Positions 18,776 to 27,018 are shown, counted from the first letter of the stretch. The stretch is 64,000 nt of DNA from Leptothoe sp034932105 (GCF_034932105.1 NZ_JAYGIG010000003.1:71676-135675); one strand, 5' to 3'. Notes: a model not told the origin generated them from the letters alone. Made by a program: numbers and translations.

Positions 18776-18808
18776 GTTGAGGGTGCTATTAAGTTGAGGG
18801 TGCTATTA
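18776..18808. repeat. 16-bp direct repeat
   Basis: gttgagggtgctatta occurs at 18776-18791 and 18793-18808, one base apart. Confidence 0.9.
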
Positions 18809-18902
18809 GTAACTGGCCCTGGAATTGCCGACCATTACATGGCTGATGGTTGTTAAGTAGGGTATCCCAGTTATGCCTCAGGTATCGAGGCCCAATTCCG
18901 TT

Positions 18903-18947
18903 CCCCAATTCTGGGGGAGATTGGACTCAAAGCCCCCAGAATTGGGG
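18903..18947. repeat. 15-bp inverted repeat, cyanobacterial dispersed-palindrome type
   Basis: ccccaattctggggg and its exact reverse complement are separated by 15 bases, followed by tttggggttggg. Palindromes built on 'cccccagaattggggg' are scattered through many cyanobacterial genomes. It lies 70 bases beyond the trpA stop and may also end that transcript. Confidence 0.8.
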
Positions 18948-19015
18948 GTTTGGGGTTGGGGTGAGGAATCCAAACACCTGGCCTTCTGTCTTACTAAATG
19001 ATTAGGCTAACCCAC

Positions 19016-19813
19016 TTAATTCAGGGCTGCTTTAAGCTGTTGGCAAAAGCTTTCTACCTCTGCAACGCCACTGGTGCCATCGGTGGTCGCTAGTCGTTGA
19101 ACAAAGGCGCTGCCAACAATCACGCCATCGGCACCCCATGTTTTAAGCTGGGCAGCCTGCTCCGGAGAGGATACGCCAAACCCTACGCCAATGGGTTTAT
19201 CGGTTACGGTCCGTAGCTCCTGCAGCAGGTCCTGTACTCGACTTTCGATCTGGACACGCATGCCCGTAACGCCCGTAACGCTGACTAGGTAGATAAATCC
19301 TTGGCACTGATGTGCGATCGCAACAATTCGCTCCTTGGGGGTGGTCGGTGCCACCAGCAGCGTCACCTCAATCCCAATTTCCTGAGCTGGCTTCAGGAGA
19401 ACCTCCATTTCCTCCAGGGGTAAATCAGGCACCACCAGCCCCCGGGCCCCCGCCTGGTAAATATCCCGTAAAAAAGTCTCAATCCCCCGATTGAGAATGG
19501 GGTTGTAATAGGTAAACAGCACAATTGGGGCTGATAGTTCTGGGGATACCTCAGCCACCAGGGCTAAAACAGCGTCCAGGGTGACCCCCCGGGCCAAGGC
19601 TCGGGTAGCCGCCGCCTGGATCACAGGACCATCGGCCAAAGGATCAGAGTAGGGCACCCCCAGTTCAATTAAATTAGCCCCGGCTCGATCTAAGGCCCTA
19701 AGGGCTGCTGCCGTGGTGGCTAAATCAGGATCGCCCGCCGTAATAAATGGAATGAGCGCACAGCCATTATGGTCACGCAGAGTCTGAAATTGAGCTGAAA
19801 CCGATTTACCCAT
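19016..19813 (-). CDS. trpA: Tryptophan synthase alpha subunit
   Basis: Cleaves indole-3-glycerol phosphate to indole and glyceraldehyde 3-phosphate; indole is channelled to TrpB. It encodes 265 aa, the usual length. Signature blocks are ALIPFITAGDPDL, NLIELGVPYSDPLADGPVIQ (catalytic Glu in ELGVPYSDP and Asp in SDPLADGP), GLVVPDLPLEE, IYLVSVTGVTG and IGVGFGVSSPEQ with the phosphate-binding glycines. It lies downstream of ndhL and a DUF3007 gene on the same strand, an arrangement I recall from other cyanobacteria. The 75-base gap before it contains a repeated 16-mer. Confidence 0.97.
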   Translation of the reverse strand: MGKSVSAQFQTLRDHNGCALIPFITAGDPDLATTAAALRALDRAGANLIELGVPYSDPLADGPVIQAAATRALARGVTLDAVLALVAEVSPELSAPIVLFTYYNPILNRGIETFLRDIYQAGARGLVVPDLPLEEMEVLLKPAQEIGIEVTLLVAPTTPKERIVAIAHQCQGFIYLVSVTGVTGMRVQIESRVQDLLQELRTVTDKPIGVGFGVSSPEQAAQLKTWGADGVIVGSAFVQRLATTDGTSGVAEVESFCQQLKAALN

Positions 19814-19830
19814 AATCTATGTGCAATCTC

Positions 19831-19871
19831 TATATGTGATCTATCTAGATCTATCTATATGTGATCTATCT
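19831..19871. repeat. 16-bp direct repeat between trpA and the DUF3007 gene
   Basis: tatatgtgatctatct occurs at 19831-19846 and again at 19856-19871, with partial 'gatctatct' copies between. Confidence 0.85.
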
Positions 19872-19888
19872 GTGTTGAGACGCCTGTA

Positions 19889-20206
19889 CTAAGACGCTGA
19901 TTGGGATTTTTTCTCCGCCTCCAGCTCCACCTGGAGTTGGGCAATTTCTTCATTGGTCATCTCATCTAGACGTTTTTGCAGGACCGCATCCTCGTAATCC
20001 TTAAGCTGCTGGTTGTAGGTCATTTTTTGGGAAAACACCCGAGTGATATAGGTCAGCACCCAGCCCACCAGTCCGCCCGTAAAAATAACCTGACTCCAGA
20101 TGCCCGCCGAAATTCCGTCTAGACCGGCCAACGTCAGGGCTAAATAGACAGCCCCTCCCGCCACAAAGACACCCAATCCGATGCCAATCACATCAATTCG
20201 ACGCAT
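19889..20206 (-). CDS. DUF3007 family membrane protein
   Basis: A 105-aa protein with two hydrophobic segments (VIGIGLGVFVAGGAVYLAL and QVIFTGGLVGWVLTYI) followed by a charged, probably coiled-coil C-terminus (LDEMTNEEIAQLQVELEAE). It matches the cyanobacterial/plastid DUF3007 family in length and pattern. It starts two bases after the ndhL stop and is therefore co-translated with it. A role near the NDH-1 complex or thylakoid membrane is suggested only by this linkage. Confidence 0.8.
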   Translation of the reverse strand: MRRIDVIGIGLGVFVAGGAVYLALTLAGLDGISAGIWSQVIFTGGLVGWVLTYITRVFSQKMTYNQQLKDYEDAVLQKRLDEMTNEEIAQLQVELEAEKKSQSAS

Positions 20207-20208
20207 GG

Positions 20209-20439
20209 CTAAATCTCACGCCGCTGGGGTCTAAAGTTAAGAAAAGGTGATAGCAGCAGCATCCCTGGAAAAAATATAAACACCAAAGAGTAAATCCACA
20301 GACGCTCTATGGATGATGCCACGTTCCAACGTTGCTTTAGATAAAACAGCAGTATTCCGGGTATCACGGCTAAATAGAGCCCGGCCAAACCGGCATAGAC
20401 CGCCAGTGTCATCAAAAGTGAGATATCGAGGTTATCCAT
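20209..20439 (-). CDS. ndhL: NAD(P)H-quinone oxidoreductase subunit L
   Basis: Small membrane subunit of cyanobacterial NDH-1, needed for respiration, cyclic electron flow and CO2 uptake in the thylakoid membrane. The protein is 76 aa from the ATG at 20439 (MDNLDISLL). A GTG at 20466 would add nine residues (RSNVCLGA) unlike the family. Two membrane segments are visible (LAVYAGLAGLYLAVIPGIL and LWIYSLVFIFFPGMLLLSPF), linked by a basic loop with YLKQRWN, ending in RPQRREI as in other NdhL proteins. DUF3007 and trpA follow. Confidence 0.92.
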   Translation of the reverse strand: MDNLDISLLMTLAVYAGLAGLYLAVIPGILLFYLKQRWNVASSIERLWIYSLVFIFFPGMLLLSPFLNFRPQRREI

Positions 20440-20593
20440 AGCCCCTAGGCACACATTACTTCGCACAAGCCATCATAGCGTTCAGGGGGTTGCACAGAAT
20501 ACCAGTTGGTGTTGGAATTAAACAGGTGTTATCGGAAAAGTGATTTGGGCAGGGTTCTAAACCTATGGCCATTCAAGATAATCACCCAACTAA

Positions 20594-20992
20594 GGGGGCG
20601 TGGCGGAATGGTAGACGCTGCGGACTTAGAAAACTGAGCCTTAGTAGAGAAATCTGCTAAGTGGAAGCTCTCAAACTCAGGGAAACCTAAGTCTCCATTG
20701 ACCCATTCTTTGGGTAGGGGATACGGCAATCCTGAGCCAAGCCCTTTGAAAGGCGGAAGGCAAAAGGCAAAAGGCGGAAATAAATTCGTCCTTTATCCTG
20801 ATAACTTCATCCTTTTACAGGGAAGGTGCAGAGGCCCGACGGGAGCTACCCTAACGTTTAGTCGAGGGTAAAGGGAGGGTCCAATCCTCAAAACCGTGTT
20901 AGCTGTGGCTAAACGGCAACAGCGAAAGCTGTGGGAGGATGAAAATCCGTTGACCTTAAACGGTCGTGAGGGTTCAAGTCCCTCCGCCCCCA
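20594..20992 (+). tRNA. trnL-UAA: tRNA-Leu(UAA), interrupted by a group I intron
   Basis: The 5' exon is 20594-20627 and the 3' exon 20942-20992. The 7-bp acceptor stem pairs 20594-20600 (GGGGGCG) with 20985-20991 (CGCCCCC), with discriminator A at 20992 and no encoded CCA. The spliced anticodon arm is gcgga-cTTAAAA-tccgt, so the anticodon is UAA. The T arm GAGGGTTCAAGTCCCTC is perfect. The intron lies after the first anticodon base (U34), the position conserved in cyanobacteria and plastids. Confidence 0.96.
20628..20941 (+). ncRNA. Group I (IC3-type) self-splicing intron in tRNA-Leu(UAA)
   Basis: A 314-nt intron that starts after U34 and ends with G (20941). Conserved core pieces can be read: the P-element 'ctcagggaaacctaag', 'aatcctgagccaagcc', 'gaaggtgcagaggcccgacgggagctaccc' (cited in parts) and 'gagggtccaatcctc'. 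Between 20745 and 20820 there is a variable P6b-type arm with repeated ggcaaaa/ggcggaa heptamers, which makes this intron longer than the roughly 250-nt versions in many cyanobacteria. No homing endonuclease is encoded. Confidence 0.93.
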
Positions 20993-20999
20993 TTCTTAA

Positions 21000-21361
21000 C
21001 TGTTTCTTTAGCTACATTACGAAGCTAGCGCTGTAAAATGTGTCTTTAACTTTGTACACAAAATTAATCCATGATCTAAAGCCTATGGCGGCCTTAGTGG
21101 GCACGATAATTTTAATTGCCGAAAGGTAAGCAGCGTCTAGGATACAAGCCTCTAAGGGGCCATTGATGATGGGCGGTCAGTGGCGCTACGGAGTGGGCTC
21201 TAAGAAAAATATACTTCCCAAGGTGGGTGGTATATTGTTACAAAGTGAATATCCGGACACATATTTTACTTCGTACCAATACTTAATCTATTTTGCCGTA
21301 AAGGCTGATAGCCATCTAATAGTAGTAGTAGTGAGCTCGGCCTTATACACCATTAATCTGC
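21000..21361. other. Intergenic region of 362 bases
   Basis: Between tRNA-Leu and the 455-aa gene. AT-rich with no convincing frame or RNA. A short imperfect palindrome (agctacattacgaagctagcgctgtaaaatg) is present but not distinctive. Confidence 0.45.
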
Positions 21362-22729
21362 ATGGTTGCTGATAGAGTTTCTAATTCATTTCATCCTAGA
21401 CGTCGTCACCAAGACGTTCACCAGGCCCAGCAAACAATCTATGATTTTCTCCTAGACATCGTTAAGGATTGGTCTACAGAAGATGTGCTTGATGAATTCA
21501 AAGGACTCTTTTTGCAGCACCACGAAACCGTCAGTGCAAGTACGGTTCCAGCGCTCTATGCCATTCTATTTGCCAATAATGAACAGGAGTTTCACAATAC
21601 CCTGAAGCGCTCCTGCTACATTTTGATCAATAACTGGGAGGTGGCCCGGGAGCATAGTGCCATCCGAGGGTTAATCCAGCTGTTTGCAGATCCAAGTATC
21701 CGTAAGGCGTCCGTATCACCTACTATCAAGCGGCTGCGTCAATGGATTCAGAGCTTTGTAGATAGCGATGACTTTCAGGGCCTAAAACTCTTTGTCGCCA
21801 ATCGCTTTAGCAATGAAGTCCCCCACTGGTCCAATCGGTATACGGCCTATTTGTTAGCGCCTCAATATATAAACACGAGCAATCCCCTAGAACAAAGGGA
21901 AGCAGCTAGGGCCCTATCACAGCGACTTAGGGACAAATTCAAGTTCGATTTGGCCATGTATACGGCCCATTTTCAAAAGGTGCCTACTCAGCAACGTCGG
22001 GATAATCCGACCATGTTGGGAGATAGTGCGTTAAGGGTGATCAAGGCGTTGGTCGCTAAGCGGGGGATGTTTAGTCACCATAATTTGGCCCGAATTTTCC
22101 ATGATCAAACTCGAGACCTGAGCTATGGCAGCTATAAAAATAGCCTGATTGAATATTTGCTTTTCTCCGCCATAAAAACTGATTTTGTGGTGACCCTCGA
22201 AAATAAATTGAAAGAAAAGCTAGATAAACTGTATGTCAAATTTAATCAGCAACCCCTTGATCCGTCCCTGGTATTGCTGACGAGTAATCGTGTGATCGAC
22301 TATCTGATGACGGAGGATACCGAAACGCCGTCGACGTTATTTAGCCTGCTATTGACCAATGGCCGACCCCTAACCCTGGCCATTGTTCTGCTCAAGTTAA
22401 TTTTGGTTTCCCCCAACTCCCATCCCTATTTAGATGCTCGGATTGCTGACTTAATCCGTTACTATGAGCAATTTCCTCGGGAAGAGTGTCAGTGGATTAT
22501 CAACTTCTTAGAGATATATGGGGTCACCCTGGCCATCTGCGGCAGCAATGTGCAATACAACCTGGTGCATGTTCAGCAGGATGCCAATGCCAGTAATGCT
22601 GAGACCGCGTCCTTTGATGAATATCGTATTTTTTCCCAAATGATGAAGGAGCTCCACTGGGCTCCCTTGCGCCATTCATCATTAGAAGATCTGAAGACAT
22701 TGGAAGATATGAAGGATACTGGGGCCTAA
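21362..22729 (+). CDS. Uncharacterised conserved helical protein
   Basis: A 455-aa soluble protein that I do not recognise by name. It is almost entirely predicted alpha-helical, with no signal peptide or transmembrane segment. Notable segments are QQTIYDFLLDIVKDWSTEDVL, LYAILFANNEQEFHNTLKRSCYILINNW, RQWIQSFVDSDDFQGLKLFVA, RYTAYLLAPQYINTSNP and QFPREECQWIINFLEIYGVTLAI. The block RSCYILINNWEV looks like a conserved core. The helical-repeat look suggests a scaffold or adaptor. The C-terminal 50 residues are acidic and of lower complexity. It is convergent with larC and appears to be a single-gene unit. Confidence 0.75.
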   Translation: MVADRVSNSFHPRRRHQDVHQAQQTIYDFLLDIVKDWSTEDVLDEFKGLFLQHHETVSASTVPALYAILFANNEQEFHNTLKRSCYILINNWEVAREHSAIRGLIQLFADPSIRKASVSPTIKRLRQWIQSFVDSDDFQGLKLFVANRFSNEVPHWSNRYTAYLLAPQYINTSNPLEQREAARALSQRLRDKFKFDLAMYTAHFQKVPTQQRRDNPTMLGDSALRVIKALVAKRGMFSHHNLARIFHDQTRDLSYGSYKNSLIEYLLFSAIKTDFVVTLENKLKEKLDKLYVKFNQQPLDPSLVLLTSNRVIDYLMTEDTETPSTLFSLLLTNGRPLTLAIVLLKLILVSPNSHPYLDARIADLIRYYEQFPREECQWIINFLEIYGVTLAICGSNVQYNLVHVQQDANASNAETASFDEYRIFSQMMKELHWAPLRHSSLEDLKTLEDMKDTGA

Positions 22730-22777
22730 GAGCTGAACCTATCGGTCGGCCTCAAGACCTACTCAATATTATGTTTT

Positions 22778-24181
22778 TTATGCTCTCCAATTTTTGGGGG
22801 CATAGGGTTCTGTATATAGGGCCTGGGCGGCGGCTATGGCTGCCCATTGCACCCGTTTCCAACCAATGCCGTGGTGCCGAGCTAGTTGGGCACAGGTTTC
22901 ATATTCGGGTTGAAGATTGACGATGGGGCCATGGGGGGTGGCAAGACCGGCTTTTACCTGGACGGGACCATAGGCGGTGATTACGGACTGCCAGGTACGG
23001 TAGAGGGTTTGTCGCTGTTGGGGGGTGATGCGAATGCCCAAGGTGGTGGTTTCTGCAAAGAGCAGCGCTTGGCAGGCGTTGACATGGGATGGATGACAAA
23101 TGACAGTCAGTAAAATGCCCGGCCGATTTTTTTTCATGCCAATGGCCTGGGTAAAGACATCTAGGGCACCGGCTTGAAATAGACCGTCATAGAGATAGCC
23201 GATGGCCTGGGGAGATAGATCGTCCAGCTGAGTCTGGAGTTCCACAGCGGATTCGCTATGGCCTGGGGGCATTTGGGGAGACTGCGGTGAATCTGGTTGG
23301 GGATACAGGTGTTCTAAGTGTGGATGCTCTGAGTGTTGATGTTCTGAGTGTTGATGCTCTGAGTGTTGATGTTCTGAATGTGAGTGTCCATGGCGATGGT
23401 TTGTCTGCCCCTTTTCCTGGTGGTGGCCATGGGCCATGGGGCTTGGCTGCGTGGCTGTGCCGATCCACAGCCTTAGAATATTGGGGATGGGTAAGTCGTG
23501 ACTGCCTGCCCCTAGGCCCACTTGCTCTAAAGTCATGGCGGGGGGTGAGCCAAAGTGTTGACTCAGGGTGGTTGCGATCGCAGCCCCCGTCGGTGTCACC
23601 AGCTCTTTGTCAATGCCATTGCTATAGATGGGCACCCTGGCCCGTCGGAGCAGCTCTAACACCGCCGGAGCTGGCACCGGCAATCGGCCATGGGCAGCTT
23701 TTACAGTGCCCCCCCCCACAGGGAGAGGGGAACACACCACCCGATCTACCCCCAGCCAGTCCAACCCCAAACAAGTACCCACCACATCTATTAGGGCATC
23801 GGTGGCCCCCACCTCATGGAAATGCACCTGATCGGTCGGAATGCCATGAACTGCCGCCTCCGCCGCTGCCAATTCTCGAAAAATAGCCAAGCTCCAATCC
23901 GTCACCCGAGGGGGAAAATTAGCCTGCTGAATCAACGCCTCGATCCCGGACAAGTGACGATGTCCCTGGATGGCATCCCTGACTAACTTGATCGTAACTG
24001 CGGTCGCCGCTTGTTCCTGAAGCCTAACTTGAGCCACTGTAAACTCATACTCATCCCCTAGTCCTAGCCTCTCCAACTGAGCTAATAAATCCCCTAGTGG
24101 CATTCCTGCTGCCAAGATTGCACCGAGACACATATTGCCAGCAATGCCCGTTGGACAATCGAAATAAGCGATCTTTTCCAT
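22778..24181 (-). CDS. larC: Nickel-pincer cofactor biosynthesis protein LarC (DUF111) with His-rich insert
   Basis: CTP-dependent cyclometallase that inserts Ni into the pyridinium dithiocarboxylate cofactor of lactate racemase. The start is the ATG at 24181 (MEKIAYFDCPTGIAGNMCLG); the longer frame adds 15 unlikely residues. Family blocks are FHEVGATDALIDVVGTC, SPLPVGGGTVKAAHGRLPVP, ELVTPTGAAIA and, after the insert, LQTQLDDLSPQAIGYL and MKKNRPGILLTVIC. Between the halves is a linker of about 60 residues very rich in His (HGHHQEKG, then repeats of SEHQH), encoded by a 15-bp repeat at about 23310-23385. Family members commonly have a His-rich linker; here it has expanded. No larB or larE is in the window. 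Confidence 0.9.
   Translation of the reverse strand: MEKIAYFDCPTGIAGNMCLGAILAAGMPLGDLLAQLERLGLGDEYEFTVAQVRLQEQAATAVTIKLVRDAIQGHRHLSGIEALIQQANFPPRVTDWSLAIFRELAAAEAAVHGIPTDQVHFHEVGATDALIDVVGTCLGLDWLGVDRVVCSPLPVGGGTVKAAHGRLPVPAPAVLELLRRARVPIYSNGIDKELVTPTGAAIATTLSQHFGSPPAMTLEQVGLGAGSHDLPIPNILRLWIGTATQPSPMAHGHHQEKGQTNHRHGHSHSEHQHSEHQHSEHQHSEHPHLEHLYPQPDSPQSPQMPPGHSESAVELQTQLDDLSPQAIGYLYDGLFQAGALDVFTQAIGMKKNRPGILLTVICHPSHVNACQALLFAETTTLGIRITPQQRQTLYRTWQSVITAYGPVQVKAGLATPHGPIVNLQPEYETCAQLARHHGIGWKRVQWAAIAAAQALYTEPYAPKNWRA
23310..23385. repeat. 15-bp coding tandem repeat (His-rich linker of LarC)
   Basis: About five copies of a 15-mer of the form gagtgttgatg(c/t)tct, coding on the minus strand for repeated SEHQH. 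Copy number could vary without breaking the frame. Confidence 0.85.
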
Positions 24182-24707
24182 AGCTTTATAAAATCTCCCC
24201 TGAGTACGGATTTTCTCTACATACACTTCATGCAGGCCTCCCGTAAAACCGCCGGATAGGCCCAGCCATTTACGTAGCTATTAAATAGTGAAATACGTCA
24301 GGGAACTATTAGATTTATTGGCAGTTTATCAACCAATGTTGATTTGTCGAGAATCATCGATTCTCCCACAACTGTCACAGGATAAAAAATAGACTTACAG
24401 GATAGACTATCTACTCAACTGTCACAGTCAAGGACGTTGCCTTTTATTGGCAGTCATCCTGTTCGAGAAATCTACCAAACTATTGTCCAGAAAGTATTTT
24501 AGAGTTATTTATGTCCTATTTATTCGAGTGGCACCCGGTCTAAAAATAGACTTAAGGCCCATTTGCTTTGGATACTGACACATTTCTATTTAGATTCGGA
24601 ATTGGGTCCTTATACAGTGAAACTGTCCACTAGGGGACAAGATCATACGTCCAACGGCCAAATGAACAGCTCCTCGAATAGAAGGGGCGTGCATCACTAA
24701 GGGAATT
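24182..24707. other. Intergenic region upstream of the hetZ-like gene
   Basis: A divergent 526-base region between larC and the hetZ-like gene. It contains a direct repeat of caactgtcacag (about 24370 and 24417) and a small palindrome gagaatc-atc-gattctc (about 24348-24364). The long distance to the hetZ-like ATG suggests a regulated promoter or long leader, but I find no certain NtcA or HetR site. Confidence 0.45.
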
Positions 24708-26030
24708 ATGAAAGCTCAATCTACCGCTACATCTGTATTAAACCTAACTACTCGTAACTCAACTAATAACGTCGTTCTGCATCCCACGGCTGGTTCATCA
24801 ATTCAGTCGCCACAGAACACCCCCGATACCAACGACCATGAAGCTGAACTCTGTCCTGTTGATCAGGCCCTAGTGAGTTTTCTGGTCAATCTGATTCAAG
24901 CGCAGGTCAAAGGCAGTACCCGTACCGTCCAGGCTGTGGCCAACCGGTTGGCCATTGAAGTGACCCGCATTTGTCGCAAAAGTGACCGGATCCAGGCTTC
25001 TGGTGAGGTTAATGTCTGGCAGCATTCCTTAGCGGAAAACCGGATTCAGAAATATCTGGATTACTATCGCCTGGGCTCTCGCCAAGGCAGGGTGGAATTG
25101 CAGAGTCGCTTGAGTGCGATCGCCTATCGCTATATCGCCCCCGCCAAGACTCAGCTGGGATTCCAGGGACGGTGCAATCTACTAGAGGATTTCCTTCAAG
25201 GTTTCTATATTGAAGTGCTCAAGGCCTTTCGTCGAGAAAATCATCTCGAAGTCGATTACACTCCCAGAACCCGGTTGGAACTGGCTGAGTATATGGCTTT
25301 TAGCGAGCAGTATGCCAAGCGTCGGATTTCTCTTCCCGGTTGCTATAACCAGCAGCTGTTGGTGTTGAGAGCCCAAAGCTTTGCTAAGCGACTACCGGCA
25401 GAAACCTGTGTCGATATTGAGATGGCTGTCGATTCACCTAAAAGTGATGATGCCGATTCTCGCTCATCGGCTCTGCAGCAAATTCGTGAGCAGATGGTGG
25501 CCGATGTCACTGACCCGGCAGAAGCGGTACTGCGCGATCGCATCATCCGGGAACTCGTAGAATACCTGGAGGAGCAGGATCAACCCGCATGTATCGACTA
25601 CCTAGCCCTGCGTCTGCAGGATATGGCCGCCTCCGAAATTGACGAAGTGCTCTGTCTGACACCCCGTCAACGGGACTATCTACAGCAGCGCTTTAAGTAC
25701 CATGTGGAAAAATTTGCCCAGTCCCACAACTGGCAATTAGTTCACCAATGGTTAGGGGCAGACCTAGACAAAAACCTAGGCCTATCCCCCAAGGAGTGGA
25801 CCCTGTTTCTGGGCGAATTAAACGCCGAGCAACAGAATTTGCTGGCCCTCAAACAGCAGCAAATGCAAAATCCACAACATACCACCCCGTCGGATGCTGA
25901 AATTGCACAGCAGCTAGGTTGGACTCCCAAACGAGTGCAACGCCGTTGGAGTCAAATTGTATCCAGCGCCTGGAAAGTTCGTAACACCAATCGTATCGCC
26001 AAGCCTGAAGTTCAGGCGAATCCGGAATGA
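24708..26030 (+). CDS. HetZ-related regulatory protein
   Basis: A 440-aa protein of the HetZ family. In Anabaena, HetZ acts early in heterocyst differentiation and patterning as a DNA-binding regulator. Relatives also occur in cyanobacteria without heterocysts. Recognised family blocks are ITRICRKSDRIQASGEV (written as RKSDRIQASGEV), YYRLGSRQGRVELQSRLSAI, YRYIAP, LLEDFLQGFYIE, LELAEYMAFSEQYAKRRI, YLALRLQDMAASEIDE and LTPRQRDYLQQRFKYHV. The C-terminus (DAEIAQQLGWTPKRVQRRW) looks like a helix-turn-helix, giving a sigma-factor-like look to the second half. The first 50 residues are low-complexity and probably disordered. A strong terminator follows. The assignment rests on remembered similarity. 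Confidence 0.75.
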   Translation: MKAQSTATSVLNLTTRNSTNNVVLHPTAGSSIQSPQNTPDTNDHEAELCPVDQALVSFLVNLIQAQVKGSTRTVQAVANRLAIEVTRICRKSDRIQASGEVNVWQHSLAENRIQKYLDYYRLGSRQGRVELQSRLSAIAYRYIAPAKTQLGFQGRCNLLEDFLQGFYIEVLKAFRRENHLEVDYTPRTRLELAEYMAFSEQYAKRRISLPGCYNQQLLVLRAQSFAKRLPAETCVDIEMAVDSPKSDDADSRSSALQQIREQMVADVTDPAEAVLRDRIIRELVEYLEEQDQPACIDYLALRLQDMAASEIDEVLCLTPRQRDYLQQRFKYHVEKFAQSHNWQLVHQWLGADLDKNLGLSPKEWTLFLGELNAEQQNLLALKQQQMQNPQHTTPSDAEIAQQLGWTPKRVQRRWSQIVSSAWKVRNTNRIAKPEVQANPE

Positions 26031-26062
26031 GTTGTTAAAAAATTTCCTTGGCCGCACGTCCA

Positions 26063-26090
26063 AAGCCTTCGCGATGCGAAGGCTTTTTTT
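26063..26090 (+). terminator. Rho-independent terminator of the hetZ-like gene
   Basis: A 10-bp perfect stem (aagccttcgc / gcgaaggctt) with a 3-base loop and seven or more T residues, 33 bases after the stop codon. Confidence 0.93.
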
Positions 26091-26138
26091 GTCCAGGTAT
26101 AGCAGTCTATAGCCTACAGCGATCACCTATGGTGTGAA

Positions 26139-26190
26139 CTATGGGCAGCGCACATTGCTGAAGCCTTTGAGCAATGTGCGCCGCCCATAG
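26139..26190. repeat. 21-bp inverted repeat (one mismatch)
   Basis: 26139-26159 and 26170-26190 are complementary at 20 of 21 positions, with a 10-base spacer. It lacks a T-run on both strands, so it is not a normal terminator. It lies between two terminator hairpins of the converging hetZ-like and response-regulator genes. Confidence 0.85.
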
Positions 26191-26211
26191 CAGTTGTTTC
26201 CTCACAAACAC

Positions 26212-26252
26212 AAAGAGAGGGGCTACGGTATCACTCCGTAGCCCCTCTCTTT
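26212..26252 (-). terminator. Terminator hairpin of the response-regulator gene, possibly bidirectional
   Basis: A 17-bp perfect stem (26212-26228 with 26236-26252) and a 7-base loop tatcact. It lies 44 bases beyond the stop of the minus-strand response regulator. The stem ends in AAA/TTT, giving a short U-tract on both strands. Confidence 0.75.
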
Positions 26253-26295
26253 GTAATCCTTATGCTCTTTTGCGCTCTATGGGTTAATCCCGATT

Positions 26296-27018
26296 CTAGG
26301 CCTCAATCGCCTCAGCATCGGTCGAAGGAGGCTCAAACTTATATCCCACACCCCGTACCGTCTGAATCAACGTAGGTTGATTGGTATCAATCTCAATTTT
26401 CTTACGAATCTGACCGATGTGGACATCTACCACCCGTTGATCCCCCACATATTCATAGTCCCAAACCTTTTGAATCAGCTCGGTACGTCGCCACACTCGG
26501 CCAGGATGACTAGCTAGGAAGTGCAGTAAATCAAACTCTAGGGCCGTTAAGGGAACCAGCTGACCTTCTAGGGTGACTTCACGCCGGATCGGATCAATGG
26601 CCAGGGAGTTAAAGGTCAAACACTGTTGCTCAGCAGCCGTAACGGGACGCTGACGTTTGAGAATTGCCCCCACCCGAACTTCCAGCTCACCTAAGCTAAA
26701 GGGTTTAGTAATGTAATCATCAGCCCCCTGGTTAAAGCCATGGATCTTATCCGATTCATCGGTGCGGCTTGTGAGCATCAATACAAAAACGCCCGTGCGT
26801 GACTGCATTTCCTTGCACAGGTCATAACCATTGGCATCAGGCAGATTGACGTCCAATATCACCAAATCTGGATTGAACTGCTCAAATACGGCTAGGGCAT
26901 GTTTGCCATCCTCAGCAGATTCCATCTCATAGGTCTGCTTCGCTAAAAATCGATGAATAAGATTGCGAATTGCTGGATCATCGTCTACAACTAAAATTTT
27001 GGCAGAGGCCGTGGTCAT
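26296..27018 (-). CDS. OmpR/PhoB-family response regulator
   Basis: A two-component transcription factor of 240 aa. The receiver domain (about 8-120) has the acidic pair in VVDDDPAIR, the phospho-acceptor Asp in DLVILDVNLPDANGYDL, the Thr/Ser of MLTSRTDESD and the Lys of ITKPFSLGELE. The winged-helix DNA-binding domain (about 140-230) has LTALEFDLLHFLASHPGRVW, VVDVHIGQIRKKIE and IQTVRGVGYKF. Neither RpaA nor RpaB/Ycf27 matches the sequences I remember, so no gene name is given. No histidine kinase gene is adjacent, so it is an orphan here. The upstream region has a repeated attctaga (27126-27133, 27141-27148) that could be an operator. Confidence 0.93.
   Translation of the reverse strand: MTTASAKILVVDDDPAIRNLIHRFLAKQTYEMESAEDGKHALAVFEQFNPDLVILDVNLPDANGYDLCKEMQSRTGVFVLMLTSRTDESDKIHGFNQGADDYITKPFSLGELEVRVGAILKRQRPVTAAEQQCLTFNSLAIDPIRREVTLEGQLVPLTALEFDLLHFLASHPGRVWRRTELIQKVWDYEYVGDQRVVDVHIGQIRKKIEIDTNQPTLIQTVRGVGYKFEPPSTDAEAIEA

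Larger units (their letters stand above)
18640..19015. other. Intergenic region of 376 bases rich in repeats
   Basis: Contains a 16-bp direct repeat (18776-18808) and a perfect 15-bp inverted repeat (18903-18947). No coding frame is convincing. It is the 3' side of trpA. Confidence 0.55.

Noticed and set aside
20793..20993. A 66-codon minus-strand frame across the tRNA-Leu 3' exon and intron
   Set aside because: It is antisense to the tRNA and intron core; frames of the type 'GAEGLEPSRP' over tRNA genes are a known annotation artefact.
26296..27018. Naming the response regulator rpaA or rpaB
   Set aside because: Its receiver and DNA-binding sequences do not match the RpaA or RpaB/Ycf27 sequences I remember, so only the OmpR/PhoB family is given.
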